Shown here: in pieces, positions 18,519 through 26,282 of the stretch | Numbering within the stretch: the stretch's first letter is position 1 | Layout: each line of letters starts with the position of its first letter | From: Trabulsiella odontotermitis | GTDB taxonomy: Bacteria; Pseudomonadota; Gammaproteobacteria; Enterobacterales; Enterobacteriaceae | Assembly: GCF_030053895.1 (NCBI RefSeq) | Contig: NZ_CP125781.1 | Span: 3,286,001-3,350,000 of the forward strand | Reading direction: 5' to 3' | DNA length: 64,000 nucleotides | Notes under the pieces: generated by a model | What the model was told of the DNA's origin: nothing | The model's database searches: none | Seen by the model: the letters and a program-made list of their open reading frames with translations, nothing else | Program-made: the position numbers and the translations under genes

Positions 18519-19561
18519 AAATGCTCTCCTGCCTGTTCACGGGTGCGCGCGTTGTAGGATTTGGCATAGGCCGAAGAACGCGCATTGAGTAAAGGATCGT
18601 CGGAAGCGGCAATGCCGTCCGGCAAAATCAGCGGATCATAGTTGATGTCGTTGCACGACCCTTGCGCCTGGGCAGTGGCACTGGTCAGCACTAACGTGCC
18701 GGCATTAATGGTTTGCCGATCAGCAGGCCAGCTTTTCGCCGCATCGCTGCCGTCATCCCCGGCATTAGCGACGGTGATCAGCAGATCCCATTTCAATGGC
18801 CCCTGCGCCAGCCGTTGTTGCAGATCGGTCTGCAGGAAATTGCTGTTATTTTTATCGTCCGCGGTGATCGGCTGATAGCTGGCGTGCGGCACCATGCTCC
18901 AGCGCACCAGATGCGTTTCTCCCGAGCGATTGATAAAGCGAAACGCGTTCAGGCCATTGAAGCGGTCACTGGCCCAGCTTGACGACGGGACATATTGTTT
19001 AGACCAGGCAAGGAAAGGCAACATTTGCGGATGTTTCGCAATAAACGCCTTAAATTTTTCCGGGTTCGGTTTGCCGGTCGCCGGATCCGGTAGCGTGGCG
19101 ACCTGAAGCTCGTAGAAATCTTCTACTGTGGAGATCGGGAAGAACGGCATGGCGTTCATACCGGTGCGCCACTGTTCGCCGCCGGGCAACTGAAACGCCA
19201 GCGCCATGCTGCGCACGGGTACGGCGTAATCCGGCGCGGCCGGGTTACCGCCAGCAAGGGCAAAGCGCCCGGTGACCGGCGTCTCGCCTGGCGAAAACAC
19301 TGAGGCGCGCGAAATCGCGCTGGCGTTGCCGTTGGAGAGGAAACTGCCGGTCACGCAAATGCCTTTGGCATGGTTACGGCGATAACCCGGATGCTCGCCG
19401 CCGGACTGCTGCAACACCGTGATCAGCTTATCGGAGGTCAGGCGCTGCGGCGTCAGCCAGCCGCCGACCCACAAAAATAATAAAATCAGTACCAGTGGAA
19501 CAAGGCCGACCAGCGCGAGACGCGCGATTTTCTGGCCGGTGGTTAGTGGAGTGGTCGTCAT
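18515..19561 (-). CDS. Catalase-family (SrpA-like) peroxidase, membrane-anchored
   Basis: 348 residues from the ATG at 19561, which sits about 8 nt after AAGGTG; a GTG four codons earlier lacks a spaced ribosome site. The N-terminus has one hydrophobic anchor (ALVGLVPLVLILLFLWVGGWL), so the enzyme likely faces the periplasm. The small catalase fold is indicated by RRNHAKGICVTGSF (heme-distal His region), FNGLNAFRFINRSGE and VRWSMVP. At about 350 residues it is the short SrpA-like class, more often peroxidatic than a true KatE-type catalase. First gene of the ECF operon. Confidence 0.9.
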   Translation of the reverse strand: MTTTPLTTGQKIARLALVGLVPLVLILLFLWVGGWLTPQRLTSDKLITVLQQSGGEHPGYRRNHAKGICVTGSFLSNGNASAISRASVFSPGETPVTGRFALAGGNPAAPDYAVPVRSMALAFQLPGGEQWRTGMNAMPFFPISTVEDFYELQVATLPDPATGKPNPEKFKAFIAKHPQMLPFLAWSKQYVPSSSWASDRFNGLNAFRFINRSGETHLVRWSMVPHASYQPITADDKNNSNFLQTDLQQRLAQGPLKWDLLITVANAGDDGSDAAKSWPADRQTINAGTLVLTSATAQAQGSCNDINYDPLILPDGIAASDDPLLNARSSAYAKSYNARTREQAGEHL

Positions 19562-19590
19562 AGTCAGGCTCACCTTGCAAACATTGAACC

Positions 19591-19620
19591 TATAAGACGA
19601 AGAGGAGGGAGGTTTATTCC
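19591..19620 (-). promoter_or_regulatory. ECF-type promoter of the catalase/sigma operon
   Basis: On the minus strand GGAATAAA (-35, from 19620) is followed, counting 16 nt from GGAAT, by CGTCTTATA (-10, from 19599). GGAAT-N16-CGTC is the usual ECF layout. It places the start of transcription near 19585, about 24 nt before the catalase ATG. Because the sigma gene is third in this operon, the site would close a positive feedback loop restrained by the anti-sigma factor. Confidence 0.75.
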
Positions 19621-19654
19621 CGGCGAAGGAAAATAAAAACCAACGGGGTTCCCG

Positions 19655-20542
19655 CTATTTTTTCATGTCGTCAAACATCGGGATCGGCGTTCCGTGGATG
19701 TAGCGACGGCGCAGCCAGGCGGAAAGGGTATCCATGATCATCACCACCGCCACCAAGATGAGGGTAATGAACATCACCACATCCCAGTTCCACAAACGCA
19801 TGTTCTCGGCGTAAATCAGGCCGATCCCCCCTGCACCAACAAACCCCAGCACCGCCGCGGAACGGGTGTTGGATTCAATCTGATACAGGCTGAGTGCAAG
19901 AAAGGTCGGGAAGGATTGCGTAAAGATGCCGAAGCGATGTTTTTGCAGGCCGTTAGCGCCGACCGCCATCAGGCCGCGGCCCGGTGAGCGCTCCACCGCT
20001 TCATGCCCTTCCGCGTACAGACGCCCCAGCAACCCGGTGTCCTGCATGATGATCGCCATCACGCCAGCCAGCGGCCCCAGCCCGACTGCACGGACGAAAA
20101 TCAACCCCCAGATAGCCATATCAATGCCACGCAGTACGTCAAACAAACGACGCATCAGCAACGCGATAATGCGCGTCACCGGACCCTGCATAATATTGCG
20201 CGCCGCGAGGAATGACAGCAGCAGTGCAATCACCGTCGCGGTCAGGGTGCCGGCAAAAACGATCCCCAGAGTGACCAGGATTTGCGTGAAGTAATACTGA
20301 AACGGCCAGTTGAGGAAATCTCGCCAGACGAACATACGCAGAAAATAGCGCCCCAGCTCCTGCACGCCATTAAGCGCCTGCGCCAGCGGGAGGCCAAACT
20401 GGAAGAAAAACCAGACGTAATAGAGGAATATCGCCAGCGCCAGCAGACCGATGCGGCGCAAATAACGAGGCTGCGCGCGGTACAACTCCGCGTGCTGCTG
20501 ACGGCTGGTCATCAGATCAGGTTCCGTTTGCCAGGTTTTCAT
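19655..20542 (-). CDS. phnE: Phosphonate/phosphite ABC transporter permease, second PhnE
   Basis: 295 residues, about six membrane helices, with the binding-protein-dependent permease loop (EAVERSPGRGLMAVGANGLQKHRFGIFTQSFPTFL ... VGAGGIGLIYAENM). It overlaps the first phnE by 4 nt (ATGA), so the two form a heterodimeric channel. It is the last gene of phnC-phnD-phnE-phnE. Two-PhnE systems are common in enterics and rhizobia. Confidence 0.9.
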   Translation of the reverse strand: MKTWQTEPDLMTSRQQHAELYRAQPRYLRRIGLLALAIFLYYVWFFFQFGLPLAQALNGVQELGRYFLRMFVWRDFLNWPFQYYFTQILVTLGIVFAGTLTATVIALLLSFLAARNIMQGPVTRIIALLMRRLFDVLRGIDMAIWGLIFVRAVGLGPLAGVMAIIMQDTGLLGRLYAEGHEAVERSPGRGLMAVGANGLQKHRFGIFTQSFPTFLALSLYQIESNTRSAAVLGFVGAGGIGLIYAENMRLWNWDVVMFITLILVAVVMIMDTLSAWLRRRYIHGTPIPMFDDMKK

Positions 20543-21405
20543 TTGTTTCCCTCCAGTACCCAGTGACGCAGACGTCCAGAGAGCATGTCCAGTAGCGAGA
20601 CCACAACAATGATCAACAGCAGCGTCATGCTCACCTGATCGTAACGATCGAGTTTAATGTTGGTCATCAGCTCCTGGCCGATGCCCCCCGCCCCTACCAG
20701 ACCGAGAATGGTCGAGGAGCGAAAATTAATCTCCATGCGCATAAAGCTGTAGGAGATGAAGACAGGCTTCACTTGCGGCCAGAGCGCGAAACGCATGCGC
20801 TGAAACGGTGTGGCGCCGCAGGCCGCCAGGCCGCGTACGGGTTTGTCCTGCGCGCTTTCGATAGCTTCATAAAACAGTTTTGTCAGGCTGCCGATGGTGT
20901 GCAGCATCAGCGCCAGAAAACCGGGAATGGCGCCAATACCAAACGCCATCACGAAAATCACCGCCCACGCCAGTTCCGGCATAGTGCGTAAAAAGGCGAC
21001 TAACGCCCGGATGCTGTAACGTACCCAGGCGGGCGACCAGGCGTTGCTGGCGGCAAGGAAAGAGAACACCGTCGCCAGCCCGGCGGCGGCCAGCGTCGAT
21101 GCCAGCGCCAGTTGCAGGGTTTCCCAGATCAGCGGCAGTTGAATCGGCAGCCGGTAGCCCCAGTAGGCCAGCGAGCCTTTGGTATGTGAATCGGCAAACA
21201 GCACGGACACATGCAGCGTGGGAATGGTTTCGACAATGTAATCGAGAAAGTTCGGCAGCGAGCGCCAGACGGTCAACAGATTGAATTCCGCGATATTACC
21301 CGCCGCGAAGTACAGCGCCAGCAATAAGATTGACCAGGTGAAAGTATCCCGCGTCTGGCGTAGCTTTATCTCCCGAAAGTAACGTTCAAATTCGGTATTT
21401 CGCAT
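20539..21405 (-). CDS. phnE: Phosphonate/phosphite ABC transporter permease, first PhnE
   Basis: 288 residues with about six membrane helices and the EAA-like loop (EAIESAQDKPVRGLAACGATPFQRMRFALWPQVKPV ... LGLVGAGGIGQELMTNI). Partner of the overlapping second permease. It lies 69 bp after phnD. The short poly-T hairpin candidate between phnD and phnE (CCCCCGGCCTGTTTGACCGGGGG, 21436-21458 region) could act as an RNA processing or attenuating stem that lowers permease relative to binding protein. Confidence 0.9.
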   Translation of the reverse strand: MRNTEFERYFREIKLRQTRDTFTWSILLLALYFAAGNIAEFNLLTVWRSLPNFLDYIVETIPTLHVSVLFADSHTKGSLAYWGYRLPIQLPLIWETLQLALASTLAAAGLATVFSFLAASNAWSPAWVRYSIRALVAFLRTMPELAWAVIFVMAFGIGAIPGFLALMLHTIGSLTKLFYEAIESAQDKPVRGLAACGATPFQRMRFALWPQVKPVFISYSFMRMEINFRSSTILGLVGAGGIGQELMTNIKLDRYDQVSMTLLLIIVVVSLLDMLSGRLRHWVLEGNK

Positions 21406-21474
21406 GTTCGCTCACAGGGTTATCACTAAAAAAATCCCCCGGCCTGTTTGACCGGGGGAGCGGGCAGGACGAGA

Positions 21475-22416
21475 TCAACGAGCAGTAACCAGCTCGCGTT
21501 TCATCTCGATGATCTGTTTGAAATCGTCGACGCTTCCCGGGCCGATGTGCTGTGTGCCACCCATGGCTTTGACGAAACAGGCGTGATCGTCTTTATCCAG
21601 TTTTTTCACCGCGGCAATAACTTTGGCTTTAAAGTCTGCCGGCAGGCTGTTGCTCACCAGAATCGGGCCATTCGGGATCAACGGCGATTGCCAGATAATA
21701 CGGATTTGCTTCATCAGATCAGGATGATCCATCCGAATCAGGCGGTTGAACGCGCCGGAGGTGTAGCCGGTATTGTAATCACCCACCATTGAAGCCCAGG
21801 TCACGGCGCCCGCGAACTGGTTATTCAGCACGCCGAGGATATCCTGCTCGTGACCGCCGGAGAACGTCACACTGGAGAAGTGGTTTTTGTATTTGTCGTC
21901 CGCAGAACCGCCAAACTTCTGTTTGAATTCCTGGTTCGGGATCAGGAAGCCGGAGGTGGAATCCGGGTCAGCAAAGCCAAACGCGGTGCCTTTCAGGTCT
22001 TCCAGCGTTTTGTACGGGCTGTCCGCTTTCACAATCACGACAGAGTGATAACCACGGGACTGATCTTTATCGTCAACCGCGATGCCGACAATATCAACCG
22101 CTTTCGGGTTGCTGATATAGACCGACGCGTAAGATGACGGTGACATACTCAGCACCACGTCCACTTTACCGCCGAGCAGCCCCTGAATAACGCCAGAATA
22201 ATCAGAAGAATTACGCAGTTTGGTATCAACATTTAATTCTTTGTCGAGGAATTGCTTCACACACTGGTTATCACCAATCTGCTGCGTCGCATTTTGCCCG
22301 CCAAGAATACCCAGATTAAGTTCTTTAGGTTGTTCAGCCGCATTGACCTGCCAGGCCAATACCAGGCTTGCCATCAGGGTGGAAATACGAAATGCGCGAG
22401 TCATCGATTTTTTCAT
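21475..22416 (-). CDS. phnD: Phosphonate/phosphite ABC transporter periplasmic binding protein
   Basis: 313 residues with a signal peptide ending VNA at about residue 26. PhnD fold: NLGILGGQNATQQIGDNQCVKQFLDKEL, then VDVVLSMSPSSYAS, KGTAFGFADPDSTSGFLIPNQ (the Ser/Thr/Ser stretch that holds the phosphonate oxygens) and GAVTWASM. High-affinity capture of a phosphonate or phosphite in the periplasm. The gap to phnC is 29 bp, so they share a message. Confidence 0.92.
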   Translation of the reverse strand: MKKSMTRAFRISTLMASLVLAWQVNAAEQPKELNLGILGGQNATQQIGDNQCVKQFLDKELNVDTKLRNSSDYSGVIQGLLGGKVDVVLSMSPSSYASVYISNPKAVDIVGIAVDDKDQSRGYHSVVIVKADSPYKTLEDLKGTAFGFADPDSTSGFLIPNQEFKQKFGGSADDKYKNHFSSVTFSGGHEQDILGVLNNQFAGAVTWASMVGDYNTGYTSGAFNRLIRMDHPDLMKQIRIIWQSPLIPNGPILVSNSLPADFKAKVIAAVKKLDKDDHACFVKAMGGTQHIGPGSVDDFKQIIEMKRELVTAR

Positions 22417-22445
22417 TATACGTGTCCGTAGTCGTAGGAAAGAAA

Positions 22446-23303
22446 TTAATGTAACTGGCTGATTTCATCGCCATAAAGTTTGTGCAGAATGTCATCGGTT
22501 AACAGGGATGGATTACCGTCGAAAATAATCTCACCCTTCGCGATGCCAATCGCACGCGTGCAGTACGCTTTCACCAGGTCGATGGAATGAAGATTGACGA
22601 TGACGCTGATCCCCTGTTCGCTGACGTCATTCAGCACGCGCATGATGCGCTGGGTATTTTTGGGATCCAGTGAGGCGACGGGTTCGTCGGCCAGCAGAAT
22701 GGAAGGGTTCTGGATCAGCGCCCGGCAAATCGCGACGCGCTGCATCTGCCCGCCGGAGAGATTTTCCGCGCGTTGCAGGGCATGCGGCAGCATGTTCAGC
22801 CATTCCAGCAGGTCGATGGCTTTCGCCCTGTCTTCCTGCGAAAAGACCTTGAACAGCGATTTCAGCGTTGACGTCTGGCTGAGGCGCCCGAGCAGAACGT
22901 TGGTCAGCACATCCAGCCGCGGTACCAGGCAGAAATCCTGGAAAATCATCCCGCATTTGCTGCGCCAGCGGTTCAGCTCACGCCCGCGCAACACAGCGAC
23001 ATCCCGCGGCGTGCCGACGTCCGGGTAATCCAGGATCTCGCCGGAGGTCGCCGGATGGGTGCCATTCAGGACATGCAACAGGGTTGATTTACCGGCACCG
23101 GAGCGGCCGATAACCCCTACCATTTCACCGGCATGCAGATCGAAATTAATATCTGAGAGAACAGGTGAATGATTGTTATACGATTTGTACAGATTCTTAA
23201 CGCTCAATACTTTCTTATTTTGCAGGCGCAGGTAATTCACCTGCGGCAGCGTCGTTGGGGCATGTTCAATTATTACATTTTGTGCTTGTGCTCTGTTCAT
23301 CAT
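22446..23303 (-). CDS. phnC: Phosphonate/phosphite ABC transporter ATP-binding protein
   Basis: 285 residues. Walker A GRSGAGKSTLLH, Q-loop FQDFCLVPRLDVLTNVL, signature LSGGQMQRVAICRAL, Walker B ILLADEPVASLD, and H-loop VNLHSID, all intact and in order. The N-terminal 30 residues before the ABC core are longer than in E. coli PhnC. First gene of the operon; the candidate Pho box at 23351-23368 lies 48 bp upstream. Confidence 0.93.
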   Translation of the reverse strand: MMNRAQAQNVIIEHAPTTLPQVNYLRLQNKKVLSVKNLYKSYNNHSPVLSDINFDLHAGEMVGVIGRSGAGKSTLLHVLNGTHPATSGEILDYPDVGTPRDVAVLRGRELNRWRSKCGMIFQDFCLVPRLDVLTNVLLGRLSQTSTLKSLFKVFSQEDRAKAIDLLEWLNMLPHALQRAENLSGGQMQRVAICRALIQNPSILLADEPVASLDPKNTQRIMRVLNDVSEQGISVIVNLHSIDLVKAYCTRAIGIAKGEIIFDGNPSLLTDDILHKLYGDEISQLH

Positions 23304-23350
23304 ACTGTCCAGAGAGTTAGGTTATTCGAGGGATATTAATAACGTTGCCG

Positions 23351-23368
23351 ATGACGTTTTAATGACAA
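23351..23368 (-). promoter_or_regulatory. Candidate Pho box for phnCDEE
   Basis: Minus strand TTGTCAT-TAAA-ACGTCAT: two 7-bp half sites with a 4-bp AT spacer, matching 6/7 and 5/7 of CTGTCAT. An AT-rich -10 candidate (TATTAA) begins 9 nt beyond, the usual distance for PhoB promoters where the box replaces the -35. Confidence 0.6.
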
Positions 23369-23423
23369 ACAGACGAACAAAAAATGAACGCCGTGTTTAA
23401 TCACGAAAAATGCGAAAACCCAC

Positions 23424-23441
23424 CGGTCATATTTTTGTCAG
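23424..23441 (+). promoter_or_regulatory. Candidate Pho box for the hexapeptide transferase
   Basis: Plus strand CGGTCAT-ATTT-TTGTCAG, again 7+4+7 bp with 6/7 and 5/7 matches, followed 10 nt later by TTTAAT as a -10. It points toward the acyltransferase start at 23488 and is the mirror partner of the box upstream of phnC. Confidence 0.55.
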
Positions 23442-23487
23442 ATTTCCTTGTTTTAATTATCGAAACAGAAAGATAAGAGAAATCATC

Positions 23488-24108
23488 ATGAAGCTGGCAA
23501 AATTAGCAGAAACCTGGATTGACCCCAGCGTCCGGATCCGTGAATGCCATATCGGTTTGCAGTGTGAAGTGCTTGCCAGCAGCGTGATGGAATACAGTAC
23601 GCTGGGCGATTTTTCCTATCTCGGCGAATACGTGACGGTGGCCGACGCGACCATTGGCAAGTTTGTGGCGATTGCCAACAATGTGCGCATCGGCGCGCCG
23701 AACCACCCGATGGAGCGCCCGTCGCAGCATCGCATCACCTATTGCCCGGAATACTATTCCGTCAATGCCGTGCGTGATCATGCGTTTTTCTCTCATCGCC
23801 GTGACGCCGTGGTCACCATCGGTAACGATGTCTGGATTGGCCACGGCGCGATTGTGTTGCCGGGAGTGACGGTCGGTGACGGCGCGGTCATCGCCGCCGG
23901 TGCCGTGGTGAGTAAAGACGTTGCACCCTACACCATCGTCGGCGGCGTTCCCGCCAGAACCATTCGTTTACGATTCGCACCGCATTTCGGTGCTCAGTTG
24001 CAGCAGATTGCGTGGTGGAACTGGCCGCTGGAGACCATCATCGAGCGGCTGGCGGATTTTCAGGATGACGATATTGCGGCGTTTTGCGAGAAGTGGGGAA
24101 ATTCGTAG
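23488..24108 (+). CDS. Hexapeptide-repeat acyltransferase associated with phosphonate transport
   Basis: 206 residues from ATG 23488 (AGATAAGAGA ribosome site); an in-frame ATG 26 codons earlier lies inside the candidate Pho-box region and is rejected. Left-handed beta-helix transferase of the phosphonate-metabolism subfamily: IRECHIGLQC, YLGEYVTVADATIGKFVAIANNVRIG, NHPMERPSQHR, and WIGHGAIVLPGVTVGDGAVIAAGAVV, with conserved His in APNHP. Homologues lie within phn clusters and probably acylate an aminophosphonate or a phosphonate intermediate; the exact substrate is unknown. Divergent from phnCDEE. Confidence 0.85.
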   Translation: MKLAKLAETWIDPSVRIRECHIGLQCEVLASSVMEYSTLGDFSYLGEYVTVADATIGKFVAIANNVRIGAPNHPMERPSQHRITYCPEYYSVNAVRDHAFFSHRRDAVVTIGNDVWIGHGAIVLPGVTVGDGAVIAAGAVVSKDVAPYTIVGGVPARTIRLRFAPHFGAQLQQIAWWNWPLETIIERLADFQDDDIAAFCEKWGNS

Positions 24109-24118
24109 CACGTGATCG

Positions 24119-24991
24119 TCAGCGGGCATAGCGGCCCGGCAGATTCATGCACAGTTTCGTTTCCTCGGCATAAAAATGAGACGGGTTCCGCTGATAGTCA
24201 GACGGCGTGACGCCACAAAGCGCTTTAAAGTCTTTACTGAAGTGGGCCTGATCATGGAAATCGAGATCACAGGCAAGTGTGCGCAGGTCGGCGACACCGT
24301 GACTGATGCGCCGACACGCTTCATTAATCCTGACAATACGGACAAACGATTTCCAGGAGACGCCAATTCTTTCCTGGCACAAGCGGTTAATATGCCGGGC
24401 ACTGTATGACGTCATATCGGTCAGAGTATTAAGACGAATGCTCCCGTTCAATGGAGAAGCGTGAATCAGCACCTGGCGCAAGAGCGGTTTTTCCACGACC
24501 GCGCCGAAGCGCCGCACCAGCACGTCATCAACGGCCTGAAGAAGAACCGGCCAGGTGGCGTAATGCCTTTCCACTACGCAACGAAAGAGTCTGTCCAGCG
24601 CAGGGTCAATGGCATCCAGCAGGCACTGGCTGTTATGCAGTTCATGTAAAGGAAGACTGCCGAAAAGCCCGAATGCCCCGCCCGGCAGAAACTCCACCAG
24701 CAGACGCAGCGTGATGGTGTTGAAATCCCGCATCACCTGATGCGTTTCGCTGTTCGGCCCCCAAAAAACCGGTTTCACGCGCCCGTGATTCACGGTGAAC
24801 ACCAGGCAGCCGCTGGCATCCGGGATGATCGTCAGCGGGCGTGCCGACGGCAGCTCACAGGCATTACGCAATTGCACGGTGTAATGTGATATATGGCCAC
24901 GCAATGGCATCGACGGCGCGAAGAAAAATTGCGTCGCCCCACTATGATGGTTGCCTGAAATGGGCTCCAGTCCACCTGAGTCAGAATTCAT
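24119..24991 (-). CDS. AraC-family regulator
   Basis: 290 residues from ATG 24991, which has AGAGG 9 nt upstream; a start 37 codons earlier would read through the divergent promoter region. The N-terminal part (to about 170) looks like the DUF6597-type sensor seen in many proteobacterial AraC proteins (PDASGCLVFTVNHG, GGAFGLFGSLPLHELHN). C-terminal double HTH: SARHINRLCQERIGVSWKSFVRIVRINEACRRI and LACDLDFHDQAHFSKDFKALCGVTPSDYQRNP. Divergent from the VOC gene across 172 bp and probably its regulator. Confidence 0.88.
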   Translation of the reverse strand: MNSDSGGLEPISGNHHSGATQFFFAPSMPLRGHISHYTVQLRNACELPSARPLTIIPDASGCLVFTVNHGRVKPVFWGPNSETHQVMRDFNTITLRLLVEFLPGGAFGLFGSLPLHELHNSQCLLDAIDPALDRLFRCVVERHYATWPVLLQAVDDVLVRRFGAVVEKPLLRQVLIHASPLNGSIRLNTLTDMTSYSARHINRLCQERIGVSWKSFVRIVRINEACRRISHGVADLRTLACDLDFHDQAHFSKDFKALCGVTPSDYQRNPSHFYAEETKLCMNLPGRYAR

Positions 24992-25163
24992 CGTCCATGC
25001 CTCTTCGAAACGTCCTTTTTTTACAACGCAGAATCTAAATTGTGTCGTACGCTTCCTGCTATCCAGGAAGGATATTTTATGGCTGATAGCGCAGCCGGGC
25101 AACCGACGCAGGTTTTAACGGAACAAAACCCGCGCGTGATCATGTGCGCACCAGGAGGTAAAA

Positions 25164-25610
25164 ATGACCCGTCTACCTGAAGGGATCGAAGTGTTATTTA
25201 TGGCGGGACTGGGTCCTGTCACCACGAATGCGAAAGAAAGTGAGCATTTGTACAAAGACTTGTTACGACTGCCGCTTGAAACAATTGATGGTTATGAGGG
25301 ATATCTGCATTCGCAACATATTCCGGGGATTAAATATTTTGCGGTCTGGCCGCTGGATAAAGTGGCGCTCTCGTGTTTTGGTACCGACGAATGGCCTGAT
25401 ACGTTACCGGCTCCTCAGGCCTGGCTTGAAATTGAAGTCGCCGATATGCGCCGCGCAACCGACATTCTGGAACGCGAAGGCTATACCTTGCTCACCCGTT
25501 TGCAGGAAGAGCCCTGGGGGCAGACCGTCACCCGTTTTCTCAGCCCTGAAGGGCTCATTATGGCAGTAACTCACACCCCGTCTTTACGCGATTCGCCGGA
25601 AAAGGAATGA
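25164..25610 (+). CDS. VOC (glyoxalase/bleomycin-resistance) superfamily protein
   Basis: 148 residues with a very strong ribosome site (AGGAGGT) before ATG 25164. One VOC beta-alpha-beta-beta-beta unit pair: LGPVTTNAKESEHLYKDLLRLPLE, then AWLEIEVADMRRATDILEREGYTLL and TRFLSPEGLIMAVTHTPS. The usual metal-binding His/Glu set is not obvious, so it may bind a ligand without metal. Faces the AraC gene, which probably controls it. Function not predictable. Confidence 0.8.
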   Translation: MTRLPEGIEVLFMAGLGPVTTNAKESEHLYKDLLRLPLETIDGYEGYLHSQHIPGIKYFAVWPLDKVALSCFGTDEWPDTLPAPQAWLEIEVADMRRATDILEREGYTLLTRLQEEPWGQTVTRFLSPEGLIMAVTHTPSLRDSPEKE

Positions 25611-25634
25611 TGATTTCACCTTGAATATGAACAA

Positions 25635-25670
25635 AATAGCACTAAATAGCTCCCGTTATTTAGTGCTATT
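25635..25670. terminator. Hairpin after the VOC gene
   Basis: AATAGCACTAAATA (25635-25648) pairs perfectly with 25657-25670 across an 8-nt loop, 25 bp after the VOC stop. There is no T-run, so it may act as a weak terminator or an RNA stabiliser. Confidence 0.5.
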
Positions 25671-25683
25671 GGGCCGTTACCCC

Positions 25684-25735
25684 GGGCGGGTTATTACACT
25701 AAAATAAACCTATTATTCAACCAGATAACCCGCCC
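25684..25735. repeat. Inverted repeat with 30-nt spacer
   Basis: GGGCGGGTTAT (25684-25694) and its perfect complement at 25725-25735. The spacer is AT-rich. It follows the VOC hairpin directly; role unknown, possibly the terminus of a lost element or a second 3' stem. Confidence 0.55.
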
Positions 25736-26282
25736 TTACCTTCCCCTTATTTTTTAATTTAGCAATTAGTGCTTTTAATTAAAAATTTATGCCATGCCAG
25801 TTTGTGTATAAAATTCTTATTAATGCGTGTAAATATCCCAAATTTATTACTATCGCCCGGAGCAAAACGAGAAAAAACAAGTCTGACAAATTAATAAATC
25901 TAAGAATTTACTTACATTGATAATTCAGGTGCGTAACTACCCGCTCACCGCATCTCCCCCTGCCATATTGAAATGATTGTTGCTCAGTGTGAAACTGACT
26001 ACAGAAAGCCATCCATCATCTCATTTCAGTCAATTGCAGTCAGCAACATATATGATGAATGCATCAGGATTATATTCACATGGACACATAATCCTGTCTA
26101 CCCGCTCTTTATTAATTTCCCTCAGAATTTAATAGGAATTCTTATTCCATTAAAGCTTGTCTTTCAGAATATTTCTCTGAAAGCGCTGAGTGCCATTTAT
26201 TTATTAACAAAACAAGCCTGTTATATTTTTATAAAAACAATGAAATAGACAGGCAGACTCAAATATTTAACGAGTGTGCAAC
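25736..26282. other. AT-rich upstream region of the autotransporter gene
   Basis: About 550 bp, strongly AT-rich. The open frame at 25973-26248 has no good ribosome site or family resemblance and is not accepted as a gene. The region presumably holds the autotransporter promoter and regulator sites, but no motif stands out. Confidence 0.45.

Noticed and set aside
25973..26248. 91-residue plus frame before the autotransporter
   Set aside because: Low-complexity AT-rich sequence without ribosome site; treated as regulatory region.
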